Both the position numbers and the translations under genes were made by a program. This document shows positions 54,838-63,839 of a stretch of DNA of 64,000 nucleotides, piece by piece. Below the pieces are notes generated by a model that was not told where the DNA came from, did not search any database, and saw nothing but the letters and a program-made list of their open reading frames with translations. This stretch comes from Nostoc sp. NIES-4103 (lineage in GTDB: Bacteria > Cyanobacteriota > Cyanobacteriia > Cyanobacteriales > Nostocaceae), in NCBI RefSeq assembly GCF_002368335.1, contig NZ_AP018288.1:5357763-5421762 (forward strand). Direction: 5' to 3'. Numbering within the stretch: position 1 is the first letter of the stretch; every line of letters starts with the position of its first letter.

Positions 54838-57048
54838 ATGAAAAAATGTCAATTTCCTAAAATGAAAGTTTTGCCATTACAGCTTGTTCTGATTGTTCCG
54901 TTCGTTTTACAAATTTTTGGAGCAGTAAGTTTGGTTGGCTTCCTGTCATTTAAAAATGGACAGAAAGCTGTCAATGACTTAGCAGACCAACTAATGAAAC
55001 GAACAAACACAATGGTAGAACAGCATTTAAATTCTTATTTATCTATTCCTCACAAAGTAAACCAGATTAATGCTGATGCCATTGGAATGGGATTATTAAA
55101 TGTGCGCGATCGCACAACTATGGGCAAACATTTCTGGAAACAGATGCAGACCTATGATTTATCTTATATCGGTATTGGACTGACCACAGGTGAAGGGGCA
55201 GGAGCCGCACGGTATGACGGCAAAACTCTCACAATTGATGATTGGGGTGCGAAACCTCCAAAAAATCTCTACACATATGCCACTGATGACCAAGGTAATC
55301 GCACCCGTCTTACTACTATTTATGATTGGGACAACTTTAAGATGTCCTGGTATACAGAACCTATCAAAGCAGGTAAACCTGTGTGGTCGCGGATTTACAC
55401 TTGGAATAACCCAAATTATCCATATATCGTTGCTTCCGCAGGCCGCCCTATTTATAACACGCAAAAACGATTACTGGGAATGGTCGCTACAGATATCCAT
55501 TTATTGAAGCTGAGCGATTTTTTACGACATTTGGATGTCAGTCGCACTGGACAAGTTTTTATTTTAGAGCGCAATGGGATGTTGATTGCGAACTCTAGCC
55601 ATCAACAACCCTTTACCATAGTCAATAACAAGATTCAGCGATTAAAAGCTATAGATAGTCCTGATCCTGTAGTTCGGAACATCACCCAAAAGATTCAGCA
55701 AAAATTTAATGGGTTCCAATCTATTAGCGAACCCAAAAAACTGCAATTAAAATTGCAAAAAGAAGCAGATTTTGTGTATATCTCTCCTTGGCATGACCCA
55801 TATGGTCTGGATTGGCTAGTAGTGGTGAGTGTACCGGAACACACTTTTATGGCACAAATCAACGCCAACACTAACACTACTATTTTGCTTTGCTTAGGGG
55901 CATTGATAGTGGCAACTCTGATGGGATACGTTACCTCCCGTTGTATTGCACACCCGATTGTGCGATTGAACCAAGCAAGTCAGGCTATGGCATCTGGCAA
56001 CTTAGATCAAGTAGTAGATAACAGCAATATCCAGGAATTCAACAGGCTTGCTCACTCTTTTAATTACATGGCAGGGCAATTACGCAAATCCTTTAACGAC
56101 TTAGAAAATAGTAAGGCAGAACTAGAAGACCGAGTAGAAGAACGTACAGCTGAACTCAAAACCATATTGAGTGAGTTGCAGCGCACCCAGGCACAAGTAA
56201 TTCAGAATGAAAAAATGTCTAGTCTCGGTCAACTGGTAGCAGGAGTAGCACATGAAATCAACAATCCAGTGAACTTTATTCACGGCAATATTAGTCACCT
56301 GAACGAATACACTCAAGATTTGCTGCAAATGATTTATCTTTATCAACAACGCTATGCTAGTGATGACCCAGAAATTAAAGCATTTGCAGAAAAAATTGAT
56401 CTCGAATTTATTATTGAAGATTTACAAAAAATGATGTCTTCGATCAGAATGGGCACTGAGCGAATTCGCAATATTGTGTTATCACTGCGGAACTTTTCGC
56501 GCATGGATGAAGCAGAATTTAAAGTAGTTAATATTCATGAAGGTATCGAAAGTACACTCTTAATTCTGCAACATCGCCTCAAAGACAAACCAGATCATCC
56601 AGCAATTGAAATAATTAGAGATTATAGCAATTTACCTCAAGTAGAATGCTACGCCGGACAACTCAATCAAGTTTTAATGAATATTCTCATAAACGCAGTG
56701 GATGCCTTAGAAGAGGTAAATGCCCAGCGTACCAGTGAACAGATTAAGCTAAATCCCAGTCGAATTACTATTCGTACCTCAGTGATTGATTCGCAGTGGG
56801 TAGAAATTGCGATCGCTGATAATGGTCTAGGAATGCCAGAAGAGGTTAAAAACCGAATCTTCGATCCTTTTTTCACTACCAAACCTGTGGGTAAAGGCAC
56901 AGGTTTGGGTATGGCCATCAGCTATCAAATTATTATTGAAAGACATCGTGGTAAATTGCAGTGTTTTTCTACCCTTGGTAAAGGAACTGAGTTTATAATT
57001 CAACTGCCTATCCAACAACAAGTTTTGCAACTCCCCACGGCTATGTAA
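54838..57048 (+). CDS. Membrane sensor histidine kinase (Cache-HAMP-kinase)
   Basis: A 736-residue two-component sensor. Membrane helices near 15-38 and 345-365 enclose an extracytoplasmic Cache-type sensor (with YTEPIKAGKPVWSRIYTW and SAGRPIY, as in dCache_1 domains). HAMP follows at about 367-418, then coiled coil, and a kinase core: H-box with His472 (GQLVAGVAHEINNPVNFIHG), N-box around 617 (MNILINAVDAL), and G-boxes (DNGLGMP, GKGTGLGMAIS, about 684). No receiver domain or response regulator gene is adjacent, so it is an orphan. Ligand unknown; Cache domains often bind small metabolites. Confidence 0.93.
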   Translation: MKKCQFPKMKVLPLQLVLIVPFVLQIFGAVSLVGFLSFKNGQKAVNDLADQLMKRTNTMVEQHLNSYLSIPHKVNQINADAIGMGLLNVRDRTTMGKHFWKQMQTYDLSYIGIGLTTGEGAGAARYDGKTLTIDDWGAKPPKNLYTYATDDQGNRTRLTTIYDWDNFKMSWYTEPIKAGKPVWSRIYTWNNPNYPYIVASAGRPIYNTQKRLLGMVATDIHLLKLSDFLRHLDVSRTGQVFILERNGMLIANSSHQQPFTIVNNKIQRLKAIDSPDPVVRNITQKIQQKFNGFQSISEPKKLQLKLQKEADFVYISPWHDPYGLDWLVVVSVPEHTFMAQINANTNTTILLCLGALIVATLMGYVTSRCIAHPIVRLNQASQAMASGNLDQVVDNSNIQEFNRLAHSFNYMAGQLRKSFNDLENSKAELEDRVEERTAELKTILSELQRTQAQVIQNEKMSSLGQLVAGVAHEINNPVNFIHGNISHLNEYTQDLLQMIYLYQQRYASDDPEIKAFAEKIDLEFIIEDLQKMMSSIRMGTERIRNIVLSLRNFSRMDEAEFKVVNIHEGIESTLLILQHRLKDKPDHPAIEIIRDYSNLPQVECYAGQLNQVLMNILINAVDALEEVNAQRTSEQIKLNPSRITIRTSVIDSQWVEIAIADNGLGMPEEVKNRIFDPFFTTKPVGKGTGLGMAISYQIIIERHRGKLQCFSTLGKGTEFIIQLPIQQQVLQLPTAM

Positions 57049-57136
57049 CTAAAGCGATCGCGCTAGTTAACTCAAAGCCGGGGGATTGTTGTTTCACGAA
57101 ACCGTCTGTAACCTCGCTTTCCTTGCTATGAGGAAG

Positions 57137-58303
57137 CTAAATACGCGATCGCACGAATTTTTCTAACCTATCCATGCCTTTTTCAATTGTTGCCAAATCT
57201 GTGGCATAGGAAAGGCGAATATTGTTATCAGCACCAAAGGCAATTCCGGGAATTACCGCAACTTGATGTTCTTCTAACAGCGCATCGCAAAATTCCAAGG
57301 ATTTGAGATTAGTTTTGCTGATGTCAGGAAACAGATAAAAAGCACCGTCTGGTTTGGGACAACTGAGTCCGGGAATGGCGTTGATTCTTTCTAACATTAC
57401 CTGTCGCCGCTTGGCGAAAGCTTGGCGCATTTCTTCTACACAGTCTTGAGAACTTTCTAAAGCAGCGATCGCACCATATTGGGCAAAGGTACAAACGTTA
57501 GATGTACTATGTCCTTGGATGGTACTTGCTGCTTTAATAATTTCCAATGGCCCTGCCAAATAACCGAGACGCCACCCTGTCATTGAGTAAGCTTTGGCAA
57601 ACCCGTTACTAATTAAGGTGCGGTCAAAAATTTCCTTTCCTAGAGAACCGATGCTGAGATGTTCTGCACCATCGTAGAGAATCTTTTCGTAAATTTCGTC
57701 GGAAACTACGAAGATATCTGCATCAACTATTACTTGTGCCAGTGCTTTGATTTCATCTGGCGTGTAAACCATTCCTGTAGGATTTGATGGGGAGTTGAGG
57801 ACAAATAACTTAGTTTTAGGCGTGATTGCTTTACGTAGTTGATCCGGTGTAATTTTATAGCCCGTTGCAGCATCTGTGTGAACAATCACCGATACTCCAC
57901 CGACCAAAGTTACCATTTCCGGGTAACTTAGCCAATAGGGAGCAGGGATGATCACTTCATCACCTGGATCGATTAACGCTACGATCAAATTGTATAGAGA
58001 ATGCTTACCGCCGTTAGTGACGATTACATTCTCTGGTTTGTAATCAAGACCATTATCAGTTTTGAGCTTGCGGGCGATCGCTTCCCTTAACTTTGGTTCT
58101 CCGGCTGCTGGGCCATACTTGGTTTTGCCTTCATCCAAAGCTTTTGCTGCTGCGGCTTTGATGTGCGCTGGCGTGTCAAAATCCGGTTCTCCAGCACTAA
58201 AACTACAAACGTCTATTCCTTCTGCCTTCAGTGCTTTAGCTTTAGCTGCGATCGCTAAAGTCAACGAAGGTGTTACCTGACTCACTCTTGCTGCCAGTTT
58301 CAT
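57137..58303 (-). CDS. Aspartate aminotransferase (class I)
   Basis: A 388-residue PLP-dependent aminotransferase. I chose the ATG at 58303, where the family start MKLAARVSQVTPSLTLAI lies. PLP-binding Lys is in SNGFAKAYSMTGWRLGY; other conserved parts are SAGEPDFDTP, NSPSNPTG, VSDEIYE and the C-terminal Arg in NIRLSYA. It most resembles the Thermus-type aspartate aminotransferase, which may also act on prephenate. Confidence 0.92.
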   Translation of the reverse strand: MKLAARVSQVTPSLTLAIAAKAKALKAEGIDVCSFSAGEPDFDTPAHIKAAAAKALDEGKTKYGPAAGEPKLREAIARKLKTDNGLDYKPENVIVTNGGKHSLYNLIVALIDPGDEVIIPAPYWLSYPEMVTLVGGVSVIVHTDAATGYKITPDQLRKAITPKTKLFVLNSPSNPTGMVYTPDEIKALAQVIVDADIFVVSDEIYEKILYDGAEHLSIGSLGKEIFDRTLISNGFAKAYSMTGWRLGYLAGPLEIIKAASTIQGHSTSNVCTFAQYGAIAALESSQDCVEEMRQAFAKRRQVMLERINAIPGLSCPKPDGAFYLFPDISKTNLKSLEFCDALLEEHQVAVIPGIAFGADNNIRLSYATDLATIEKGMDRLEKFVRSRI

Positions 58304-58540
58304 TATTACTTTCTTCGGCCAATCTCTCACTCATTTTAGAATATCCCAGAATCCCTATTGAGATTTGCCTTTTAAGAATTCCTTAGCTGACTGCTGACTC
58401 CTAACTTCACTAAAGCCGCTGCACCAAGGAAAGCAACTAATTTGAGACATAGAGCTAAAGCACAGGCAATTTTAATCACTGTCAAAAAATCAAGGGTATT
58501 ATAAAAATATAATTAGTATATCTTGATACTTTGTTTCTGT

Positions 58541-59461
58541 TTAAGTCTCGCTAACTTCTACCCTTGAGTTATAGGATTCAACGCTAGGAGTTAAGCTGAT
58601 TAAATCATCAATGTTTCGTTTCATAGTATTGCAGATTGTATCTAGTGGCAAATCATTGGCATCGTAGCCAAAAGGATTTTCTATTTCCAATCCTATAGCT
58701 TCAATTCCAAATAAGGTAAAACTAATTAAAGCAACAATTAACCCTGTCCACCACCCAAGACTATGTACTAATTGAAAAGGCAAAAGGCAGCAATATAATA
58801 ACATTAACTGCTTCAAATGAATTGCATAGGCTAAGGGCATTGGTGTTTTTAAAATTCGCTCACAAGAACCTAAATTATCTACTAATTTATTTAATAATTC
58901 TTGCATCTTTGTTAATTGATAAATATTTATACATTTGCAGTTGTACTGCTGCTTGAGAAAATCTTCTATCCAAAAAGCCACTTCTAAAGGAGGATTATTC
59001 ATACTCTTCAGTTTGAGATATTTAGAATATGACATTAAGTTTTCTAGCTCATCATTGACACATTCTCCTCGCAAATGTAATTTAGTGGCGACAGCAAAAG
59101 CTACCAGCAAGTATAATGTTCCAATTTTCTTGTCTCTATCTTCTGGGTAAATTTCATCAATAGAAACCCAAATCTGTCGTGCAAGGTTTCGGACATTGTT
59201 GACTATAGAACCCCAGTTTTTTCTGCCTTCCCAAAAACGCTCATAAGCTGTATTGGTACGGAAAACTAACAATAAACCTAAAACAATACTGGGAATAACG
59301 CTTTGTAAAATAGGTTGTGATACAGGTAATTTAAAATAGTAAAGTAGAGAAATTAAAACACCAAATAAACCACATCCGATAACACGTCGATAAATTGCTG
59401 AGATTACCGAACCTTTGATCTGGAGCGCAGTTTGTAACCATCTTACTTTTTCGACTGACAT
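58541..59461 (-). CDS. Bestrophin-family (UPF0187) membrane protein
   Basis: A 306-residue membrane protein of the bestrophin-like family, which form pentameric anion (or cation) channels. Signature: RTNTAYERFWEGRKNWGSIVNNVRN after the second membrane segment, and a C-terminal GIEAIGLEIENPFGYDANDLPLD motif, equivalent to the family's acidic end. Helices near 28-45, 52-68 and 215-245 are hydrophobic. In cyanobacteria related proteins are linked to thylakoid ion balance or bicarbonate supply; which applies here is unknown. Confidence 0.88.
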   Translation of the reverse strand: MSVEKVRWLQTALQIKGSVISAIYRRVIGCGLFGVLISLLYYFKLPVSQPILQSVIPSIVLGLLLVFRTNTAYERFWEGRKNWGSIVNNVRNLARQIWVSIDEIYPEDRDKKIGTLYLLVAFAVATKLHLRGECVNDELENLMSYSKYLKLKSMNNPPLEVAFWIEDFLKQQYNCKCINIYQLTKMQELLNKLVDNLGSCERILKTPMPLAYAIHLKQLMLLYCCLLPFQLVHSLGWWTGLIVALISFTLFGIEAIGLEIENPFGYDANDLPLDTICNTMKRNIDDLISLTPSVESYNSRVEVSET

Positions 59462-59585
59462 GCAATTCACCTAGAGGAATATTTAGCACAGAGATTCAGA
59501 AAGCATCTGATCACTTAAAAATCATAACTTTGAAAGTAGCACAACTGGCAGTGAGGAATTTACTATCATTGCAGCATAATCATCT

Positions 59586-59663
59586 TCGTGTTGGGAATTT
59601 GGGATTGATAGGGGCGGCACGTTCACTGATATTGTGGTGAAACGCCTTGATGGACAGTTATAG
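59586..59663 (+). pseudogene. 5-oxoprolinase/hydantoinase N-terminal remnant
   Basis: The plus strand reads WEFGIDRGGTFTDIVVKRLD then GQL and a TAG stop. IDRGGTFTDIV is the characteristic start of 5-oxoprolinase/hydantoinase A-type proteins, which are normally over 600 (up to 1200) residues. Only about 25 codons are left, so this is the relic of a deleted gene. Confidence 0.7.
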
Positions 59664-59859
59664 CAAAGTGCTGAGTGCTTAGCCAGTAGGGTGCGTTAGG
59701 ACTAACGTCCATAACGCACCTAAAATTTAGGATGATGCGTTAGCCTACAGCATAAGACTACAAAATGAATGGTATGCAAGTTAATACTAGGGTATGCATT
59801 GTCTAGATTTATTCTGATAACATCAAAAAAGAGTACTAACTCAATAGGTAATCAAAGTT

Positions 59860-60177
59860 ATGGTCGAAACAAAAAAAGTTCGTCCTCGTCGTCAAGGCAG
59901 GTTATTTCCAGAATTTACAATACCACCAGAAGAACTGGCTAAACGACAAGCAAAAAAAGATGCTCGTGGCAAAAAAGCTCGTAATTATTTTAACCAAATT
60001 TGCCCCCAATTGATAGATGAACACTACAATTTGTTCATTACTATTGAACCTAATAGCGGTGATTATTTTATTGATCCAGATATAGAATTAGCTGAACAAA
60101 AAGCTCGTCAAAAGTATCCTAACGGCTGGGTTGTCACCTTTCGTCTCAATGAGACAGGAACTTGTGGCAGAATATGA
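59860..60177 (+). CDS. Small hypothetical protein paired with aspartic-protease-like gene
   Basis: A 105-residue protein. The N-terminal third is very basic (KKVRPRRQGRLFPEF, KRQAKKDARGKKAR); the rest is a small acidic fold (LFITIEPNSGDYFIDPDIELAEQKARQKYP). Its stop overlaps the next start (ATGA at 60174-60177), so the two are coupled. This two-gene set recurs in cyanobacteria. It may act as an antitoxin- or adaptor-like partner, but this is a guess. Confidence 0.7.
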   Translation: MVETKKVRPRRQGRLFPEFTIPPEELAKRQAKKDARGKKARNYFNQICPQLIDEHYNLFITIEPNSGDYFIDPDIELAEQKARQKYPNGWVVTFRLNETGTCGRI

Positions 60178-60461
60178 TTTTGGGTAGGTTCGGTGAAATT
60201 GGAGAGTTAATTTTTGAAATTGATTTGATTGCTGTTGATGGAGAAAAATTCCAGACGGAAGTTATATTACATACAGGATTTACAATAGGGTTCTTACTAC
60301 TTGATAGCCAAGATGCTGAAAGTCTAGGATGGCATTTGCTTGAAAGTAATCGTACAATGCAAATGGCACGAGGGGAGGAGTTTTTTGATGTCTATGAAGG
60401 AAGAGTTGTACTGAATCAACAAGAGTACACAATTCACGTTGTTGCATCATTGGAAATTTAG
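60174..60461 (+). CDS. Retropepsin-like clan AA protein with altered active site
   Basis: A 95-residue protein of the cyanobacterial clan AA aspartic-protease type: MILGRFGEIGELIFEIDLIA, a loop at LHTGFTIGFLLL, then LGWHLLESNRTMQMARGEEF and an EGRVVLNQQEYTIHV strand. In active members the loop reads DTGFT; here Asp is replaced by His (codon CAT), so classical dimeric aspartic catalysis is not expected. It starts inside the stop of the upstream gene. Confidence 0.75.
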   Translation: MILGRFGEIGELIFEIDLIAVDGEKFQTEVILHTGFTIGFLLLDSQDAESLGWHLLESNRTMQMARGEEFFDVYEGRVVLNQQEYTIHVVASLEI

Positions 60462-60546
60462 GAACCTTTGTTAGGTTTGCAGTAGTTGAAAATCCTACCA
60501 CTTACAGTAAATTTTTCAGCAGGAATATTAAGGTTAGGGTAAAAAT

Positions 60547-60594
60547 AAAAAAGCGATCGCTCTCAGGTAAAATAAGTGCGATCGGCTTTTTATC
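60547..60594. terminator. Hairpin between convergent genes
   Basis: AAAAAGCGATCGC and GCGATCGGCTTTTT pair with one bulge; the flanking A and T runs make it usable in both directions. It contains a HIP1 octamer. Confidence 0.65.
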
Positions 60595-60608
60595 AAAATT
60601 TTATATAA

Positions 60609-61385
60609 TTATTTTGGCCTAATAAAAACTTTAACTGTTAAACCATCAGTTATTTTCATCAAATCATTTTCAATTCCACGAGGGTTGGCAATTATTCTAT
60701 CTGGATCGTAAACAAAGCAAATAAGAGTTTTACAGTCAGCATGTACCTTATACTTATCAATATCAATAATTAATTGCTGCCCAACTTCTTTATCGGCTAA
60801 ACCTGAACGTGTCTTTTTGAGTTCAATAACTATTTGCTCTCGCTTTAAAAGAAAGTCTGTTCTGGAAGCACTGCCCGCGTAACTTGGAGTCCACTCTTCT
60901 GGTCTAATATCATCAAAATATAAGCTGAGTAGAGCATGAAATAAATATTGAACATCATACTCGTCATTTATTTCTAGTATTGGTCGATTCCTTTGTCGTA
61001 TTTTTAACTGTTTGGCAACTAAAATAAACCTATTACAAAGATGTTCAATGATGTCTAAAATATCAGTGACAGGTTTATTATTAGTTAATTCATTCCAGTC
61101 ATCCTCTAGTTCTTGAATCATTGATTGCAAAACGGAACGAGCATTTTCTAAACCATATCTATAAGCTTCATAATATTCAATTGTAGAAGTGGCAAGCAAT
61201 GGAATATATTCAATTTTGTTAAAGTCTTGTAAATGTCGTGTATTACTTCCAAAAATACGTTCAATGGCAATCTCAGTATCTCGTTGCCACTTTTTAAAAT
61301 TTGTACTAAAACTATGTTCAGACTTTAAACTATCAATAATTTTAATTTGACGTTTTAGTATGGAAATAGCTTTTTCTTTTGTCAT
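60609..61385 (-). CDS. DpnII/MboI-like PD-(D/E)XK nuclease-domain protein
   Basis: A 258-residue protein. The C-terminal half fits the DpnII-MboI restriction-endonuclease-like family: YDVQYLFHALLSLYFDDIRPE, PSYAGSASRTDFLLKREQIV, then IELKKTR (the E-x-K element), VGQQLIIDIDKYKVH and CFVYDPD. The N-terminal half is helical (about 1-115). No DNA methyltransferase is adjacent, so classic restriction-modification is unlikely; such free-standing genes occur in defence contexts. The nuclease residues (Asp in RTDF, Glu and Lys in IELKK) are kept. Confidence 0.75.
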   Translation of the reverse strand: MTKEKAISILKRQIKIIDSLKSEHSFSTNFKKWQRDTEIAIERIFGSNTRHLQDFNKIEYIPLLATSTIEYYEAYRYGLENARSVLQSMIQELEDDWNELTNNKPVTDILDIIEHLCNRFILVAKQLKIRQRNRPILEINDEYDVQYLFHALLSLYFDDIRPEEWTPSYAGSASRTDFLLKREQIVIELKKTRSGLADKEVGQQLIIDIDKYKVHADCKTLICFVYDPDRIIANPRGIENDLMKITDGLTVKVFIRPK

Positions 61386-61439
61386 TCAGATAATTTTTGG
61401 TAGAAGGTTTTAAATTTTAATTATATTGTATTCTGATTT

Positions 61440-61841
61440 TCAGACATACATTTGCGTCTGAATCCCTAAGTTTTCCATCAATGCTGTCAGAGAGATTCCG
61501 CGCAGACGTGCCAACTCTGATAAATACTCTATGCGTTTTGCTTGTAATTGTTCTATTTGTCCACTCAAGTTTAATAACTCAATATACTCCTCGTTTGTCA
61601 GAGTTTCAGCATCTCTTTTAACTATTAATTCCTCGTAATACTTTTGAGTATCTGAAGGAATACCCTGATTAATTTTGAGTAATAATTCAGCTTCGGCTTG
61701 TGGCAAATTAGAAGCTTTGCGTTGCGCCTGTAATGCGATGACTTGAGATACAAATTGCTCTAAATCAGGTTGGCTTAACTGTTCAACAGCCTTTAATAAT
61801 TCTTCGGAAGACAAGTGTACTTCCAATTTAACAGTAGACAT
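61440..61841 (-). CDS. Hypothetical helical protein
   Basis: A 133-residue protein found in many cyanobacteria as small helical proteins without assigned role. It starts with a short strand (STVKLEVHLSSEELLKAVEQL), continues as helices (SQPDLEQFVSQVIALQAQRK) and ends with a coiled coil (LNLSGQIEQLQAKRIEYLSE). It lies just upstream of the nuclease-like gene on the same strand (54-bp gap), and could be its partner or an antitoxin without a visible toxin. Confidence 0.7.
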   Translation of the reverse strand: MSTVKLEVHLSSEELLKAVEQLSQPDLEQFVSQVIALQAQRKASNLPQAEAELLLKINQGIPSDTQKYYEELIVKRDAETLTNEEYIELLNLSGQIEQLQAKRIEYLSELARLRGISLTALMENLGIQTQMYV

Positions 61842-62041
61842 TTTCCGCCTCTTGTCAGGTATGCCGATATTCTATCAAGTGTCAGTTTAGCTGTTGCGAT
61901 CGCCAGCCAGCACTCTCACCCACTTTCACCATTTCAGACTATCGGTAGCTTCTTATAACCGCTTTTTATATCCCTCGACTGATTAATTCCTCCCACATCG
62001 TCAACATAATGGCAGGTATAAAATAGCCAAGAGGAAAATCT

Positions 62042-62257
62042 GTGACTGAAGAATTCAACAAAGGCGACAAGGTGAAATGGAATACGGCGCAAGGTGAAAC
62101 TACTGGGGAGGTAGAAAAAAAATTAACTTCACCCACAGACATCAAAGGACATCATGTTGCTGCTTCAAAAGACAACCCAGAGTACTTAGTGAAAAGCGAC
62201 AAAACTGGTAAAGAAGCCGCTCATAAACCTGATGCTCTTGAGGATATTGAGGAGTAA
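62042..62257 (+). CDS. DUF2945 (HVA1/TUDOR-like) small protein
   Basis: A 71-residue protein of the DUF2945 type: EFNKGDKVKWNTAQGETTGEV at the start forms the small SH3/TUDOR-like barrel, and DNPEYLVKSDKTGKEAAHKP ends it. GTG start. It is nine bases upstream of a DUF3140 gene, a pairing repeatedly seen in bacteria. A role in stress response is likely but unproven. Confidence 0.85.
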   Translation: MTEEFNKGDKVKWNTAQGETTGEVEKKLTSPTDIKGHHVAASKDNPEYLVKSDKTGKEAAHKPDALEDIEE

Positions 62258-62266
62258 TCTTGAATT

Positions 62267-62605
62267 ATGAGTAAAGATGTCAAATCAGTCATAGATGAGT
62301 TTCATTGTTCAGTCAATATGACAGCAAAGGAATTAGAATCTTGGCTGAAAACAGAAGAATCTCAATCTGTTGGACAAAAAAAAGACGACGATGAATCAAT
62401 CGGACACAAATCTGGGAAGCACATTATTGAGTTGTTGAAAAATAAAAAAGATGACTATAGTGATGATGATTTATCACACATGAAAAAAGTCATCAGTTAC
62501 ATTCATCGACACTCAGCACAGCAACCTGAAGGTGATGTTGAACACACCCGCTGGCGCTATTCATTAATGAATTGGGGACACGATCCTTTGAAAGTTAAAA
62601 GTTAG
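62267..62605 (+). CDS. DUF3140 protein
   Basis: A 112-residue DUF3140 protein: VIDEFHCSVNMTAKELESWL, SIGHKSGKHIIELLKNKK, and a C-terminal HTRWRYSLMNWGHDPLK motif, which are typical. It is probably cotranscribed with the DUF2945 gene. The fold suggests nucleic-acid or protein binding; the function is unknown. Confidence 0.85.
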   Translation: MSKDVKSVIDEFHCSVNMTAKELESWLKTEESQSVGQKKDDDESIGHKSGKHIIELLKNKKDDYSDDDLSHMKKVISYIHRHSAQQPEGDVEHTRWRYSLMNWGHDPLKVKS

Positions 62606-62689
62606 GAAGGAGTTATTTGTCATTAGTCATTAGTCATTTTTATTTACAAAGGACAAATGACTAATGACTAATGACAGTCTTAACCAGAT

Positions 62690-62880
62690 ATTGAAGAAGA
62701 ACTCAGAAGTCAGAATTCAGGAGTCAGAATAAATCAGTCGGCGATTCAGACCCGCGACTGATTGAAGACCACCAAATTTTCAATTTGGTGGGGGTCTTAA
62801 ACCCATTTATCCATCCGCCAGTCGCACAGAATTCGCGCCTGTATTCTGGCTCCTGACTCCTGAATTCTTTCTTGATAAAG
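62690..62880. mobile_element. 193-bp MITE-like element, copy 2
   Basis: 191 bp, nearly identical to 54403-54595, differing by a few bases and two small indels (for example CTCAGAAGTCAG against CTCAGCGGTGTCAG). Same inverted ends AGAATTCAGGAGTCAG and CTGACTCCTGAATTCT. Confidence 0.75.
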
Positions 62881-62908
62881 CAATTTAAACGTACACTAGC
62901 TTGTTGAT

Positions 62909-63286
62909 TTAGCCAAACCAGTGAGATGGTTCACAGCCTGGCTGAACCGTTTCACACAAATGATGGCTTATCCAATCTGATTTGTCTTGAAAAATAGAGT
63001 AAATGCCTTGGTGAATCAAATTTTGTACATGTAGTTGCTGCTCTAATGGACTACGAGGTAACTTGTAATTTACTAAGCACTCTTTTTCTAAATTTTGTAC
63101 TAAAGTTTGTCCCTCAGATACCGCGCTATAAAAGCAGGGAATACGGTTGAGAACAAAAGCAATTAACTCTTGACGTAAGTCAGGAATTGCAAAAGCTTGT
63201 TGATAAGGATGATATGAGTATGTATCCAAAACACTTTCAATCTCTCCTAACACCGTCTGTTGTGTTAAATTAACTACTGTTTTCAT
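62909..63286 (-). CDS. Hypothetical protein, weakly ComFB-like
   Basis: A 125-residue protein from the ATG at 63286, with AGGAGTT upstream. The middle section, LRQELIAFVLNRIPCFYSAV, resembles the ALNRLPPLY segment of ComFB-type proteins, some of which bind cyclic dinucleotides in cyanobacteria. The two or more Cys of typical ComFB zinc sites are not clearly placed, so the assignment is tentative. The end (HHLCETVQPGCEPSHWFG) has two more Cys. Confidence 0.55.
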   Translation of the reverse strand: MKTVVNLTQQTVLGEIESVLDTYSYHPYQQAFAIPDLRQELIAFVLNRIPCFYSAVSEGQTLVQNLEKECLVNYKLPRSPLEQQLHVQNLIHQGIYSIFQDKSDWISHHLCETVQPGCEPSHWFG

Positions 63287-63839
63287 AAGTTTTTTTAACT
63301 CCTTTTTTGTCCAGTCAATGACTTTTGTAGAGAACAAACACTCTAGATAGCAGCCTTTGTTGGCAACTAGTTAGAAGTGATTTCACTAATAAGCTGATTC
63401 GACCCTAAACTTAACTTTTTATCTTGGTAGAATATCAGACATCTAGCTCTAATAAAGTTAGTTACTTTTTATACTCTCTTTCAGGATTTATCCTGAAAAT
63501 GGTACTTAACAAGTTAAGAGCGTCGATGTTTTATATGTATAGTCTAATTATTTCAAATTTATGATTGGTTGACAAAAAACTATACAAAATGCAGTATTAG
63601 CTATTAGGGATCAATTTTGATACCATACTAAACAATGGTAAATTAGTTGTAATATTGAGTACACTAAAACGGTATAATTTATTTACATTACTTATTAATG
63701 TAAGTGCGAATTGTACTCAAATATTTGAATTTACATGTATAGTATTCTGGAAAATTGCAATCGCTTATATTCATTTAGTGAGCCACTATATTTGGTGAAC
63801 TACTACGCCGAGCAACCAGTCTAGCCATAGATCAATTTA
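63287..63839. other. Gene-free region
   Basis: AT-rich DNA without a gene. The hairpin TTCAGGAT/ATCCTGAA near 63479-63498 is the only evident structure. Confidence 0.5.
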
